Position numbers and translations under genes: made by a program
Notes under the pieces: generated by a model
Databases searched by the model: none
Seen by the model: the letters and a program-made list of their open reading frames with translations, nothing else
Told to the model about the DNA's origin: nothing
Source of the DNA: an uncultured Clostridium sp.
Lineage (GTDB): Bacteria; Bacillota; Clostridia; TANB77; CAG-508
Assembly (NCBI GenBank): GCA_958438515.1
Contig: CAUBRZ010000004.1
Span: forward strand, 25,017 to 89,016
DNA length: 64,000 bases
Direction: 5' to 3'
Shown: piece after piece, positions 32,060 to 40,818 of the stretch
Position numbering within the stretch: position 1 is the stretch's first letter
How the letters are laid out: every line of letters starts with the position of its first letter

Positions 32060-32689
32060 ATGTTAGCATATATAAAAGGAACATTAGAGATGAAGATGAC
32101 AGAATATGTTGTACTAGATGTAGGTGGATTAGGATATAAAGTATACATGTCAGATGTGGGAATAGAAAAACTAGGAAATATTGGAGAAACAGTAAAAGTA
32201 CATACTCATTATAAGGTAAGAGAAGATGACATTAGTATATATGGTTTTAATACATTAGAAGAATTAAAGATGTTTGAATTATTACTTAGTGTAAGTGGTG
32301 TTGGAGCTAAAACAGCATTAACTATGCTCGCAGTATGTAGTCCTTCAGAATTTGCATTAGCAGTAATTTCAGAGGACATAAAAGCATTGACCGGAATACC
32401 AGGAATTGGTCCCAAATCAGCCAAGAGAATTATTTTAGAATTAAAAGATAAATTAAAAACACAAAAACAAATAGAAGATATAAATAGTAAAATTAATGAA
32501 TCTACAAACGAAAATAATAAACTACAAAAAATAATAGAAGATAATGAAAAAGTAGAAGAAGCAACAGCAGCACTTCAAGTGTTGGGATATAATAAAAAAG
32601 AAATAGAAAAAGTATTTAGTAAAGTAGAAACAAAAGAAGTAACAACAGAAGAATTAATAAAAAATGCATTAATTTTATTAGGAAAGTAA
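32060..32689 (+). CDS. ruvA: Holliday junction branch-migration protein RuvA
   Basis: 209 residues: N-terminal OB fold (MLAYIKGTLEMKMTEYVVLDVGGLGYKVYM), two helix-hairpin-helix motifs (LLSVSGVGAKTALTML, LTGIPGIGPKSAKRIILELKDKL), a flexible linker and the C-terminal RuvB-binding helices (EEATAALQVLGYNKKEIEKVF). ATG at 32060 preferred to the longer ORF because GGAAGG precedes it. The usual partner ruvB is not the next gene; rarA takes its place. Confidence 0.95.
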   Translation: MLAYIKGTLEMKMTEYVVLDVGGLGYKVYMSDVGIEKLGNIGETVKVHTHYKVREDDISIYGFNTLEELKMFELLLSVSGVGAKTALTMLAVCSPSEFALAVISEDIKALTGIPGIGPKSAKRIILELKDKLKTQKQIEDINSKINESTNENNKLQKIIEDNEKVEEATAALQVLGYNKKEIEKVFSKVETKEVTTEELIKNALILLGK

Positions 32690-32731
32690 AATCAGATATA
32701 TAAAATAATGCTAGAAAATAGGGAGGATAAT

Positions 32732-33962
32732 ATGAATCAAAATGAACCATTAGCTTTTCGTATGAGACCTAAAACTTTAGAAGAATATGTAGGTCAAGAA
32801 CATATTCTTGGAAAAGATAAAATTTTATATAGAACAATAAAAGCAGACAGATTATCTAGCATTATATTATTTGGGCCTCCTGGATGTGGTAAAACCTCAC
32901 TAGCAAGAGTAATAAGTAAGACAACTAAATATAAATTTTATAAATTAAATGCTGTAACAGCAGGAGTAAGTGATATAAAGAAAGTAATAGAAGAAACTAA
33001 AAATTTTATGCTAAATCCATCAGGAAAGAGTATTCTTTTTATTGATGAGATTCATAGATTTAATAAATTACAACAAGATGCATTACTACCATCTGTAGAA
33101 AATGGAACAATAATATTAATTGGAGCCACAACAGAAAATCCGTATTTTGAAGTAAACAAAGCTCTAATTTCTAGATCAATGGTAATAAAATTAAATCCTC
33201 TAACAAAAGAAAATATATATCAGATTTTAAAAAATGCACTAGGCAAAAAAGAAGGACTTCGGAGAATATAATATAAAAATAGAAGATGAAACATTAAAAA
33301 AATTAGCTATAATTAGTAATGGAGATGTTAGAACAGCATTAAATGGATTAGAAATAGCAACTTTAACTACCCCAATTAGTGAAGATGGATATATTCATTT
33401 AACAGATGATATCATTAAAAATAGTGTACAAACACGAAAAGCAATTTTTGACAAAAACGGGGAAGAACATTATGATAATATTAGTGCATTTATTAAATCA
33501 ATGAGAGGTTCTGACCCAGATGCAACAGTATTTTATTTGGCAAGAGCACTAAATGGTGGAGAAGATCCAATGTTTTTAGCAAGAAGAATTGTAATATGTA
33601 GTTCGGAAGATGTAGGAATGGCTAATCCAAATGCTTTAGTTGTTGCGACTAGTGCAATGCAAGCAGTTAATATGATTGGTATGCCAGAAGCAAGAATTAT
33701 ATTATCAGAAGCAGCAATATATGTTGCTAAATCTAAAAAATCAAATTCATCATATGTAGCAATAAATAAAGCATTAGAAGATGTTAAAAATAAGGATACA
33801 GGAGAAGTACCTATGCATATAAGAAATGCACCAGTAGAAGAAATGAAAAAATTAGGATATAATGAAGGATATTTATATCCACATGATTTTCTAGGTAATT
33901 ATGTAAAACAGCAATATCTTCCAGATAAAATGCTAGGAACAAAGTATTATGAGGATATATAA
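32732..33962 (+). CDS. rarA: Replication-associated recombination AAA ATPase RarA/MgsA, +1 shift at CGG
   Basis: 409 residues. Seen: PLAFRMRPKTLEEYVGQEHI, Walker A FGPPGCGKTSL, Walker B ILFIDEIHRFNKLQQD, sensor GATTENPYFEVN, arginine finger SRSM. After CGG 33260-33262 (codon 177, after CTT) the +1 frame gives GLGEYNIKIEDETLKKLAIISNGDVRTALN and the C-terminal tetramerisation domain (RGSDPDATVFYLARAL, EDVGMANP). The unshifted protein would be cut just after the AAA core. RarA acts at stalled replication forks. Confidence 0.94.
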
Positions 33963-34008
33963 AAATTTAATAAATAAAAATAAAAGTACATAAAAAAATA
34001 TAAAATGG

Positions 34009-34036
34009 AAAACCTACTAAAAAGTAGGTTTTTATT
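34009..34036 (+). terminator. Terminator-like hairpin directly before a TauE/SafE start codon
   Basis: AAAACCTACT (34009-34018) pairs with AGTAGGTTTT (34023-34032), then TATT and the ATG at 34037. It probably ends rarA transcription, yet the next start codon lies 4 bases after it with no other ribosome-binding site. Confidence 0.7.
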
Positions 34037-34384
34037 ATGATTAAAAAAATGATTATAGGAATTTTAGCTGGAATTATAAGTGGATTATTTTCAACAGGAG
34101 GAGGAATGATATTAGTACCAGCTTTTATTCATCTATTAGAATTAGAAGATACAAAAGCAAGAGGAACATCAATATTTTGTATATTACCAATGGTAACAAC
34201 CAGTAGTTTTTTTTATTACAAAGGAAATTATATAGATTGGAAAGTTGCAGTTTTTTGTGCAATTGGTGGAACTATTGGAGGATATATAGGAGCAAAATTA
34301 TTAAAAAAATTACCGGAGAATATATTAAAAATTGCATTTACTGTGTTTTTAATTTATGCATCTTTTAGAATGATAACAAGTTAA
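34037..34384 (+). CDS. TauE/SafE-family transporter, half-size subunit A
   Basis: 115 residues with four hydrophobic segments and the family opening IIGILAGIISGLFSTGGGMILVPAFIHLL, then TTSSFFYYKGNYIDWKVA. TauE/SafE exporters of sulfite or organosulfonates are usually about 250 residues made of two such halves. Here the halves are separate genes (next at 34425) that could form a heterodimer. Substrate not deducible. Confidence 0.8.
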   Translation: MIKKMIIGILAGIISGLFSTGGGMILVPAFIHLLELEDTKARGTSIFCILPMVTTSSFFYYKGNYIDWKVAVFCAIGGTIGGYIGAKLLKKLPENILKIAFTVFLIYASFRMITS

Positions 34385-34424
34385 AAAGTATTATTTCATA
34401 AGTAAAAGACAAAAGGAGAATTAT

Positions 34425-34802
34425 ATGGCAGAAACATTAATAGGAATTATATCTGGAATTGTAAGTGGAACAGGAATGGGTGGAGGAACTATTTTGATTT
34501 TTTTCCTTACATTTATGTTAGGAATAGATCAACATGTAGCTCAAGCAACTAATTTAATTTTTTTTATACCAACTTCTATTGTTGCAATAGTTGTTAATTT
34601 TAAAAATAAAAATATTGACTTGAAACTAGCAATTATTATAACAATATTTGGAATATTAGGAGCAATTATTGGAGCTAATATTTCAATTCATGTAGATGTT
34701 AAGATTTTAAAAAAATGTTTTGGTATTTTTTTGGCAATTATTGCAATAAATGAAATATATTCCATAACAAAAAAGTATAAAAAATCAAAAAAGAAAGAAT
34801 AA
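34425..34802 (+). CDS. TauE/SafE-family transporter, half-size subunit B
   Basis: 125 residues, four hydrophobic segments. ETLIGIISGIVSGTGMGGGTILIFF repeats the GxGGG motif of the upstream half, and QATNLIFFIPTSIVAIVVNFKNKNIDLKLA matches the family. It ends in a basic cytosolic tail. RBS AAAGGAGA, 40 bases after the first half. Each half keeps one glycine-rich signature, so together they recreate the normal two-lobed transporter. Confidence 0.8.
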   Translation: MAETLIGIISGIVSGTGMGGGTILIFFLTFMLGIDQHVAQATNLIFFIPTSIVAIVVNFKNKNIDLKLAIIITIFGILGAIIGANISIHVDVKILKKCFGIFLAIIAINEIYSITKKYKKSKKKE

Positions 34803-34827
34803 TAAATAAAAAAGAGAGGTGAATTAT

Positions 34828-34968
34828 ATGAAATTTATAAAAGGTGTTATGATTGGAGGTTTGTTAACTACAGGGCTAGTTATGATGTATGCTGAATCAG
34901 ATAAAATGAACAAGAAAACTATAATGAAAAAAGGAAAAAAGATGGCTAAAAAAATAGGAATAATATAG
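34828..34968 (+). CDS. Small single-span membrane protein, 46 residues
   Basis: A short ORF behind GAGAGGTG. The N-terminus is hydrophobic (MKFIKGVMIGGLLTTGLVMMY) and the C-terminus very basic (KKGKKMAKKIGII). This resembles small YtxH-like or phage-shock-like membrane peptides, but no family can be assigned. Same strand and close to the TauE pair, so possibly co-transcribed. Confidence 0.55.
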   Translation: MKFIKGVMIGGLLTTGLVMMYAESDKMNKKTIMKKGKKMAKKIGII

Positions 34969-34975
34969 TTAAATT

Positions 34976-35013
34976 AAAAGGTATTTAGGTTAAAATTAAT
35001 CTAAATACCTTTT
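34976..35013 (+). terminator. Bidirectional terminator
   Basis: AAAAGGTATTTAG pairs with CTAAATACCTTTT between convergent genes. Confidence 0.8.
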
Positions 35014-35045
35014 GTTATTTTCATTAGTATATTTCTAAATTAAAA

Positions 35046-35522
35046 TTAGAATTTTAGTTCTTTAAAATCTTCTTCTTTTAAGCATTCATCTTTCTTATCA
35101 CATTTTTTGCAATGTTCTTTATCTTCATCAATAAAGCAATCACATTTCTCGCATTTTTCACCTTTTAAGCATTTTCCTTCATGATGACATTTAGCACATA
35201 TTTTAATTTTTTTAGTATCATTTACCCAAATTTGAAGAGCATATTCTTTTCCAGGACATAAAGGACCAAATACAAATTCTCCTTCTTTATCAGTAAAAGT
35301 ATGACCAATTGGAAGTCTTTCTTCTTTGCCATGTTCACAAACAACTTCTACTAATTTAACAACTGCATTACATACTGGTTCTTTAAAACAATTTTTTACA
35401 ACACCATATATTACATCACGATTATCTTCTGGAAGTGTAATATCTAAATCAAATTGTTTACCTCCAGAAATAACACCATCTACATCTAAAATTGGGCAAT
35501 GTTTTTTACCTTCTAATTCCAT
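35046..35522 (-). CDS. Carboxypeptidase-regulatory-like beta-sandwich protein with Cys-rich tail
   Basis: 158 residues. The N-terminal two thirds form a CarboxypepD_reg-like / SpaA-like beta domain (YGVVKNCFKEPVCNAVVKLVEV, HTFTDKEGEFVFGPLCPGKEYALQIWV). The C-terminus holds CxxC pairs (CAKCHHEGKC, CEKCDC, CKKCDKKDEC), suggesting metal binding or disulfides. There is no signal peptide. Similar proteins in Clostridia are uncharacterised spore- or surface-associated proteins. ATG 35522 selected for GAGGAAT upstream. Confidence 0.65.
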   Translation of the reverse strand: MELEGKKHCPILDVDGVISGGKQFDLDITLPEDNRDVIYGVVKNCFKEPVCNAVVKLVEVVCEHGKEERLPIGHTFTDKEGEFVFGPLCPGKEYALQIWVNDTKKIKICAKCHHEGKCLKGEKCEKCDCFIDEDKEHCKKCDKKDECLKEEDFKELKF

Positions 35523-35784
35523 ATTCCTCATTCCTTTCTTTATTTACAACATAATTGTTGTTTGTATATTATATGACGAAAAGTGTCGAAAGTTGAAAAA
35601 TTGGTTTATAAAATAAATCATCTTTTTAAAATATATGAAATAAATATAGAAATATTATATGAGACATATGTTTATAACAAAAGTGATATTTATATACATA
35701 TAAAATAATATTAAAAAACAAAAAATTGAATTTTTAAGAAAAATAAAGCATACAATTAAAGTAGTTTGGATTAGGAGGTTTTTT

Positions 35785-36573
35785 ATGTTTTTGGTATTTA
35801 ATAAGCAAAAAATATATACTTATGCTGTATCACTTGTAACTGTAGTAGTTTTATTTTGTGTGGCAAGTACATTAAATACAAGTCATAGTAATAATAACAA
35901 TACTGTAGAGACATCTGCGACTGAAAATAAGAAGTTACTACCAATTTATAATGTTGAAACTGATGATAATAAAGTAGCTTTTACTATGAATTGTGCATGG
36001 AATGCAGATGACATAGATTCAATTTTAAAAACATTGGAAGAAAATAATACAAAAATAACATTTTTCATGGTAGGTGATTGGATAGAAAAGTTTCCTGATA
36101 GCGTAAAAAAAATTGAGGAAGCAGGTCATGAAATAGCAAGTCACTCAGATACACATCCACATGTAACCAAACTTAGTTATGAAAAAAACGTTGAGGAAAT
36201 TGAGAAAAGTAATGATAAGATTGAAAAAGTAACAGGAAAAAGAACAAAGATATATAGAGCACCATATGGAGAATATAATGATACTGTAATAAAAGCAGCA
36301 CAAGATAAAGGTTACTATACAATACAATGGAATTTAGACACATTAGACTACACAGGGTTAACAGGAGATGAGATGTGGAACAGGTTAAAAGATAAAATAA
36401 AAAAAGGAGATATAATATTAAGTCATAATGGAACAAAACATACTGCAGATAGCCTAGATAAACTAATTAAAAATATTAAACAAAAAGGACTAGAAGTAGT
36501 AAGAGTTTCAGATTTGATATATGAAGGAGATTATACAATTAATAATAATGGGACTCAAGTAAAATCTAAATAA
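35785..36573 (+). CDS. Polysaccharide deacetylase-like protein with altered catalytic Asp motif
   Basis: 262 residues: an N-terminal anchor (YAVSLVTVVVLFCVAS), then a NodB fold. Motif 2 SHSDTHPH, motif 3 RAPYGEYN and GDIILSHNG are intact. Motif 1 reads FTMNCAWNADD where active CE4 enzymes have TFDDG, so the catalytic-base Asp is Asn and the metal Asp is Cys. Related clostridial sporulation deacetylases (PdaB-like) often carry divergent motif 1. It may be inactive or use another geometry. Start follows AGGAGG. Confidence 0.78.
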   Translation: MFLVFNKQKIYTYAVSLVTVVVLFCVASTLNTSHSNNNNTVETSATENKKLLPIYNVETDDNKVAFTMNCAWNADDIDSILKTLEENNTKITFFMVGDWIEKFPDSVKKIEEAGHEIASHSDTHPHVTKLSYEKNVEEIEKSNDKIEKVTGKRTKIYRAPYGEYNDTVIKAAQDKGYYTIQWNLDTLDYTGLTGDEMWNRLKDKIKKGDIILSHNGTKHTADSLDKLIKNIKQKGLEVVRVSDLIYEGDYTINNNGTQVKSK

Positions 36574-36633
36574 TGTATAAATATGGAAATGGTGGAGATA
36601 CTAAATTAGATAAAAAAATTAAGGGGATATATA

Positions 36634-37140
36634 ATGACTTTTATTGGAATTATTTCGGAAAGTAAAGTTTTTGAAAATATAAAAGAAAGTTTAAAAGACA
36701 AAGAAGAATTAAAAGTAAATTTAATTCATATTAATAAAAAAAGTGTTGAAAACATAAAAAACATTAAATTTGAAACAATTATAATAGATTCAGGTTTAGA
36801 AAATTTAGATAAACAAACAACTATTATAGAAAAATTATGTCAAAATGCTAAATACTTAGTGGTAAATACAGATGTTAACTTGATTTTTAATTTATCAAAA
36901 TATAAAAAAAGTAGCATTATAACATATGGATTAAATCAAAAAGCGACAGTAACAATATCTAGTATAACAGACACAAGCATATTAATTTTTTTACAAAAAA
37001 ATATAAAGAATATAAATGGTAAAATATTTGAAATAGGAGAAAAACTTCTAAAAATAAAGGAAGATAGTAAATTAAAGACATATGAAATTTTAATTATTTA
37101 TATTATACTTTTGATAAATAGCAATTCCATAATTCAATAA
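36634..37140 (+). CDS. Hypothetical protein, 168 residues
   Basis: Alternating beta/alpha pattern (FIGIISESKVFENIKESL, ETIIIDSGLENLD, AKYLVVNTD) and SSIITYGLNQKATVTISSI. The last recalls the YGFN(x)KA motif after the central domain of Mur-ligase-like proteins, but the nucleotide-binding loop is missing. A degenerate Mur-ligase-like or Rossmann-like protein is possible. The tail is hydrophobic. RBS GGGG, weak. Not named. Confidence 0.55.
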   Translation: MTFIGIISESKVFENIKESLKDKEELKVNLIHINKKSVENIKNIKFETIIIDSGLENLDKQTTIIEKLCQNAKYLVVNTDVNLIFNLSKYKKSSIITYGLNQKATVTISSITDTSILIFLQKNIKNINGKIFEIGEKLLKIKEDSKLKTYEILIIYIILLINSNSIIQ

Positions 37141-37186
37141 AATATAGGAAAAATCTAACTTTTTTGAATAAAATTAACTTTTTATG

Positions 37187-37215
37187 TAGACAAAACCAAA
37201 AAAATGATGTATAAT
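37187..37215 (+). promoter_or_regulatory. Promoter of SSB-like gene
   Basis: TAGACA (37187-37192), 17-base spacer, TATAAT (37210-37215). Confidence 0.6.
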
Positions 37216-37286
37216 AATAAATGTATTTACAATGAGCGTGAAGAAAAAGATACAATTGATAAAATAAAAATAGGGAGGAAAAGAAA

Positions 37287-37988
37287 TTGGATACAAATTA
37301 TTTAGAAAACAACTATCTAACATTAGTTGGGAAAGTTACAGGAGAGAAAAAATTCAGTCATGAAATTTATGGAGAAAGTTTTTATATTTTCAATTTGGTA
37401 ATACCACGTTTAAGTGGAAATAGTGATATTATACCAATTACTATTTCAGAAAGATTAATAAAAGAAGATACATTACAAGAAGGAAAGCAATTATTAATAA
37501 AAGGACAATTCAGATCATATAATAGCTACGAAAATGAAAAAAATAGATTAATTTTAACTGTCTTTGCAAAAGACATAGTAGAATTAGAAGAAAAAGAAGA
37601 CCAAGAAGAAAACGAAATGGTTAAAAAAGATACTATAACAAATGAGGTCGTATTAGTAGGATATATCTGTAAGAAGCCAATTTATAGACAAACACCATTT
37701 GGAAGAGAAATATCAGATATTTTACTTGCTGTTAATAGAGCATATAATAAATCAGATTATATTCCATGCATAGCATGGGGAAGAAATGCAAGATTTTGCC
37801 AAAATCTAGAAGTAGGTTCACAAGTAAAGGTAATAGGTAGAGTACAATCTAGAACATATGAGAAAAAACATGAGGATGGCACAGTAGAAACAAGAATTGC
37901 ATATGAAGTTTCAATTGGAAGCTTAGAGGTAGTAGAAGAAAATGATAATGAAAAAGAAATAAGAGAAGAAAGTCAAGAAGCTGTATAA
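37287..37988 (+). CDS. Protein with two tandem SSB-type OB folds
   Basis: 233 residues. Residues about 5-105 form one OB fold (YLTLVGKVTGEKKF, LLIKGQFRSYNSY). Residues about 120-225 form a second (VVLVGYICKKPIYRQTPFGREISDILLAVNR, YIPCIAWGRNARFCQNLEVGSQVKVIGRVQSR), which is SSB-like. It lacks the DDLPF-type acidic tip of the true ssb at 12158, so it probably does not recruit the same partners. Starts at TTG behind GGGAGG. Possible roles are a specialised single-strand binding protein or an accessory replication factor. Confidence 0.75.
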   Translation: MDTNYLENNYLTLVGKVTGEKKFSHEIYGESFYIFNLVIPRLSGNSDIIPITISERLIKEDTLQEGKQLLIKGQFRSYNSYENEKNRLILTVFAKDIVELEEKEDQEENEMVKKDTITNEVVLVGYICKKPIYRQTPFGREISDILLAVNRAYNKSDYIPCIAWGRNARFCQNLEVGSQVKVIGRVQSRTYEKKHEDGTVETRIAYEVSIGSLEVVEENDNEKEIREESQEAV

Positions 37989-38020
37989 ATAAACATTAAT
38001 AGTTTTAATATAAAATAATA

Positions 38021-38059
38021 AAAAAGTTTCAAAAGTATAGTCTTTTGAAACTTTTTTTG
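38021..38059 (+). terminator. Terminator after tandem OB-fold gene
   Basis: AAAAAGTTTCAAAAG pairs with CTTTTGAAACTTTTT, then TT. Confidence 0.85.
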
Positions 38060-38098
38060 ATATAATCAGAAAAATGAAAGACAATAAGGAGTTATTTA

Positions 38099-39790
38099 AT
38101 GGAAATATTAAAAACAAAATTAAAAATTAAAAATGAAGATAAAAAAAAGATTAGTTCAAGTGTAAAATTTACAATTTTTGCAGTTATTTTAATTGCAATT
38201 TTTTGTATAGCATTAACACCGGTAACACTACAAAATGATACTTTTTATACAATTAAAATAGGAGAAAAAATCGTACAAAGTGGAATAGATATGCAAGATC
38301 CTTTTTCTTGGCATACTGATTTAGCTTATACTTATCCTCATTGGGCATATGATGTAATAACATATTTAATTTATGAGTCCTTTGGAATGACAGGAATCTA
38401 TGTTACAACATGTATTTTATCAGCTGTTTTAGGAATTACTATATATTTAGTAAATAGTAAACTTGCTAAAAATCAACCGGTTTCATTTGTAATAACAATA
38501 GCAGCAATGTATATGATAAGAGGGTATATAGCAGCAAGAGCACAATTAGTAACATTTATATTGTTTATATTAACAATTTATTTAATAGAAAAATTTCTAG
38601 AAACAAAGAAGAAAAGGTATGCAATAGGACTAATTATAATACCATTTTTAATTGCTAATTTACATTTAGCAGTATTTCCTTTTTATTTCATTTTATATTT
38701 GCCATATATTGCAGAATATTTAATTGCAGTCTTCTCAGATACAATAATATATAGAAAAACTACAAGAAGAAAATTAGAAAGAAAGATAAAGCAACTATCT
38801 AAAAAACCAGGAAATGATGAACAAATAGATAGAATAAGAAGAGAATTAAGAAAGATAGAAGAACAGGTAGATAGGGCAAAAATAAAGAGAAGTAAAGAAT
38901 TAGAAAATCCATATAAAATCAAGTTAATAAAAAATAACAATGTTAAATATTTAATTATAATAATGATTATATGTATATTCACAGGATTACTAACACCACT
39001 AGGAACTACGCCATATACCTATTTAGTAAAGACAATACAAGGAAATACTACACAAAACATAAATGAGCATTTACCAATGACACTCGCAAATGATACAGAA
39101 GTTATGTGTACACTAATAATATTTTTAGCAATATTAATATTTACAAAAGTAAAAATTAGATTAAGTGATTTATTTATGCTAGGTGGGTTATGTTATCTAA
39201 TGTTAGCAACAAAAAGACAGGTAACAATGTTTGTACTTATCTGTTCAATTATCTTAAATAAGATGATAGTAGATTTAATAAAAATGTATACAAAAAAAGA
39301 TTTAGGCGAAATAACAAAGAAAATAACAAGTATACTTGGAATTGCTGGAATGACAGCAATTATGATAGGATTTAGCTACTATATAGCAAAAGATAAGTTT
39401 AAGGATAAGTATATTGATGAATCTTCATATCCTGTACAAGCTTGTGATTATATAATAGAAAATATAGACCTAGGAAAAGCTAGATTTTATAATGAATATA
39501 ATTATGGAAGTTATATGATATATAGAGGAATACCAGTATTTATTGATTCGAGAGCAGATTTATATGCACCAGAGTTTAGTGGAAAAGAAGATGATATATT
39601 TATGGATTTTATAGAAACTTCAAATATAAGTAAATTTTATGAAGATACATTTGAAAAATATGATATAACACATGTAATAACATATAAAAATTCAAAAATG
39701 AACATGATAATCAACAGTACACATGATAAAAAATATAAGAAATTATATGAAGATAAATATTTTGTAGTATATGAAAGAATAGGAAACTAA
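38099..39790 (+). CDS. Polytopic membrane protein, GT-C glycosyltransferase-like, 563 residues
   Basis: About ten transmembrane segments. The first loop carries LQNDTFYTIKIGEKIVQSGIDMQDPFSWHTDLAYTYPHWAYDV, a pattern typical of GT-C/PMT-like sugar transferases and O-antigen-type proteins of clostridia. A basic cytosolic loop (residues about 215-275) and a soluble C-terminal part (DSRADLYAPEFSGKEDDIFMDF) follow. Substrate unknown. The stop is one base from the start of the next gene, suggesting coupling. Confidence 0.65.
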   Translation: MEILKTKLKIKNEDKKKISSSVKFTIFAVILIAIFCIALTPVTLQNDTFYTIKIGEKIVQSGIDMQDPFSWHTDLAYTYPHWAYDVITYLIYESFGMTGIYVTTCILSAVLGITIYLVNSKLAKNQPVSFVITIAAMYMIRGYIAARAQLVTFILFILTIYLIEKFLETKKKRYAIGLIIIPFLIANLHLAVFPFYFILYLPYIAEYLIAVFSDTIIYRKTTRRKLERKIKQLSKKPGNDEQIDRIRRELRKIEEQVDRAKIKRSKELENPYKIKLIKNNNVKYLIIIMIICIFTGLLTPLGTTPYTYLVKTIQGNTTQNINEHLPMTLANDTEVMCTLIIFLAILIFTKVKIRLSDLFMLGGLCYLMLATKRQVTMFVLICSIILNKMIVDLIKMYTKKDLGEITKKITSILGIAGMTAIMIGFSYYIAKDKFKDKYIDESSYPVQACDYIIENIDLGKARFYNEYNYGSYMIYRGIPVFIDSRADLYAPEFSGKEDDIFMDFIETSNISKFYEDTFEKYDITHVITYKNSKMNMIINSTHDKKYKKLYEDKYFVVYERIGN

Positions 39791-39791
39791 A

Positions 39792-40697
39792 ATGAGAGAG
39801 TTTATTGTAAAAAAAGAAGAAGAAAATACTAGAATAGATTCATATTTGTCAAGAAAAAATGAGGATATATCTAGGGTTGCAATACAAAGATTAATAGAAG
39901 AAGAAAAAATATTAGTAAATGGAAAAAAGGTAAAACCTTCTTATAAGATAGAAGAAAAAGATATAATAACCCTAGATGAGCAACCACCCAAAGAAATATC
40001 ATTAAAAGCACAAGAAATACCAATTGAAATTATATATGAAGATAAAGATATAATTGTAGTAAATAAACCAAAAGGAATGGTAGTACATCCTGCAAATGGA
40101 AATCCAGATGGAACATTAGTAAATTGTCTTATGGCAATTTGTAAAGAATCTCTATCAGGAATAGGAGGAGAAATTAGGCCGGGGATTGTTCATAGATTAG
40201 ATAAAGATACTTCAGGAATTATAATAGTTGCAAAAAACGACAAAGCACATATAAATATGAGTGAACAAATAAAAAATCATGAGGTTCAAAAAACATATTT
40301 AGCATTAGTAAAAGGAATAGTAAAAGAAAATGAAGCAACAATTAATATGCCAATAGGAAGAAGTACGAAAGACAGAAAAAAAATGGCAGTGACAAAAAAT
40401 GGAAAAGAAGCAATTACACATTTTAAAGTATTAAAAAGATATAATAACTATACTTTATTACAAGTACAAATTGAAACAGGAAGAACACACCAAATAAGGG
40501 TACACTTATCTGAAATTGGATATCCAATTGTAGGAGATACAACATATTCAAATGGCAAAAACAAATGGAACATAAAAGGACAATGTTTACATGCAAAAAG
40601 CTTAAAATTTAAGCACCCAATTACAGGAAAAGAAATGTTTTTAGAAGCAAGGATGCCAAGCTACTTTGAAGAAATTTTAAAAGAATTGGAGGATTAA
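39792..40697 (+). CDS. rluD: RluA-family 23S rRNA pseudouridine synthase (RluD-like)
   Basis: 301 residues: an N-terminal S4 domain (TRIDSYLSRKNEDISRVAIQRLIEEEKILVNGK), then a synthase domain with KPKGMVVHPANGN, the catalytic-Asp motif GIVHRLDKDTSGIIIVAKND, and ETGRTHQIRVHLSEIGYPIVGD. It isomerises uridines in 23S rRNA (positions inferred from RluD). Starts immediately after the membrane-protein stop; a 112-bp repeat begins at its own stop. Confidence 0.92.
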   Translation: MREFIVKKEEENTRIDSYLSRKNEDISRVAIQRLIEEEKILVNGKKVKPSYKIEEKDIITLDEQPPKEISLKAQEIPIEIIYEDKDIIVVNKPKGMVVHPANGNPDGTLVNCLMAICKESLSGIGGEIRPGIVHRLDKDTSGIIIVAKNDKAHINMSEQIKNHEVQKTYLALVKGIVKENEATINMPIGRSTKDRKKMAVTKNGKEAITHFKVLKRYNNYTLLQVQIETGRTHQIRVHLSEIGYPIVGDTTYSNGKNKWNIKGQCLHAKSLKFKHPITGKEMFLEARMPSYFEEILKELED

Positions 40698-40808
40698 GGG
40701 GGACAGGTTAAAAACATTTCATAGTTTCTGTAGAATATTGTCAAATTATAAATAATATAATATTTTAGAAAAATCAACAAAAAAGAAATGTTTTTAACCT
40801 GTCCTCCT
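40697..40808. repeat. 112-bp inverted-repeat element (MITE/REP-like), copy 2
   Basis: Left arm 40697-40720 begins AGGGGGACAGGTTAAAAACA; right arm 40785-40808 is its complement with one mismatch. It has the same total length as the copy at 27473-27584 and shares GGGACAGG..AAAAACA.TTCATA at the end. It fills the rluD-rluB gap; no ORF. Confidence 0.8.
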
Positions 40809-40818
40809 ATTAATTGAA

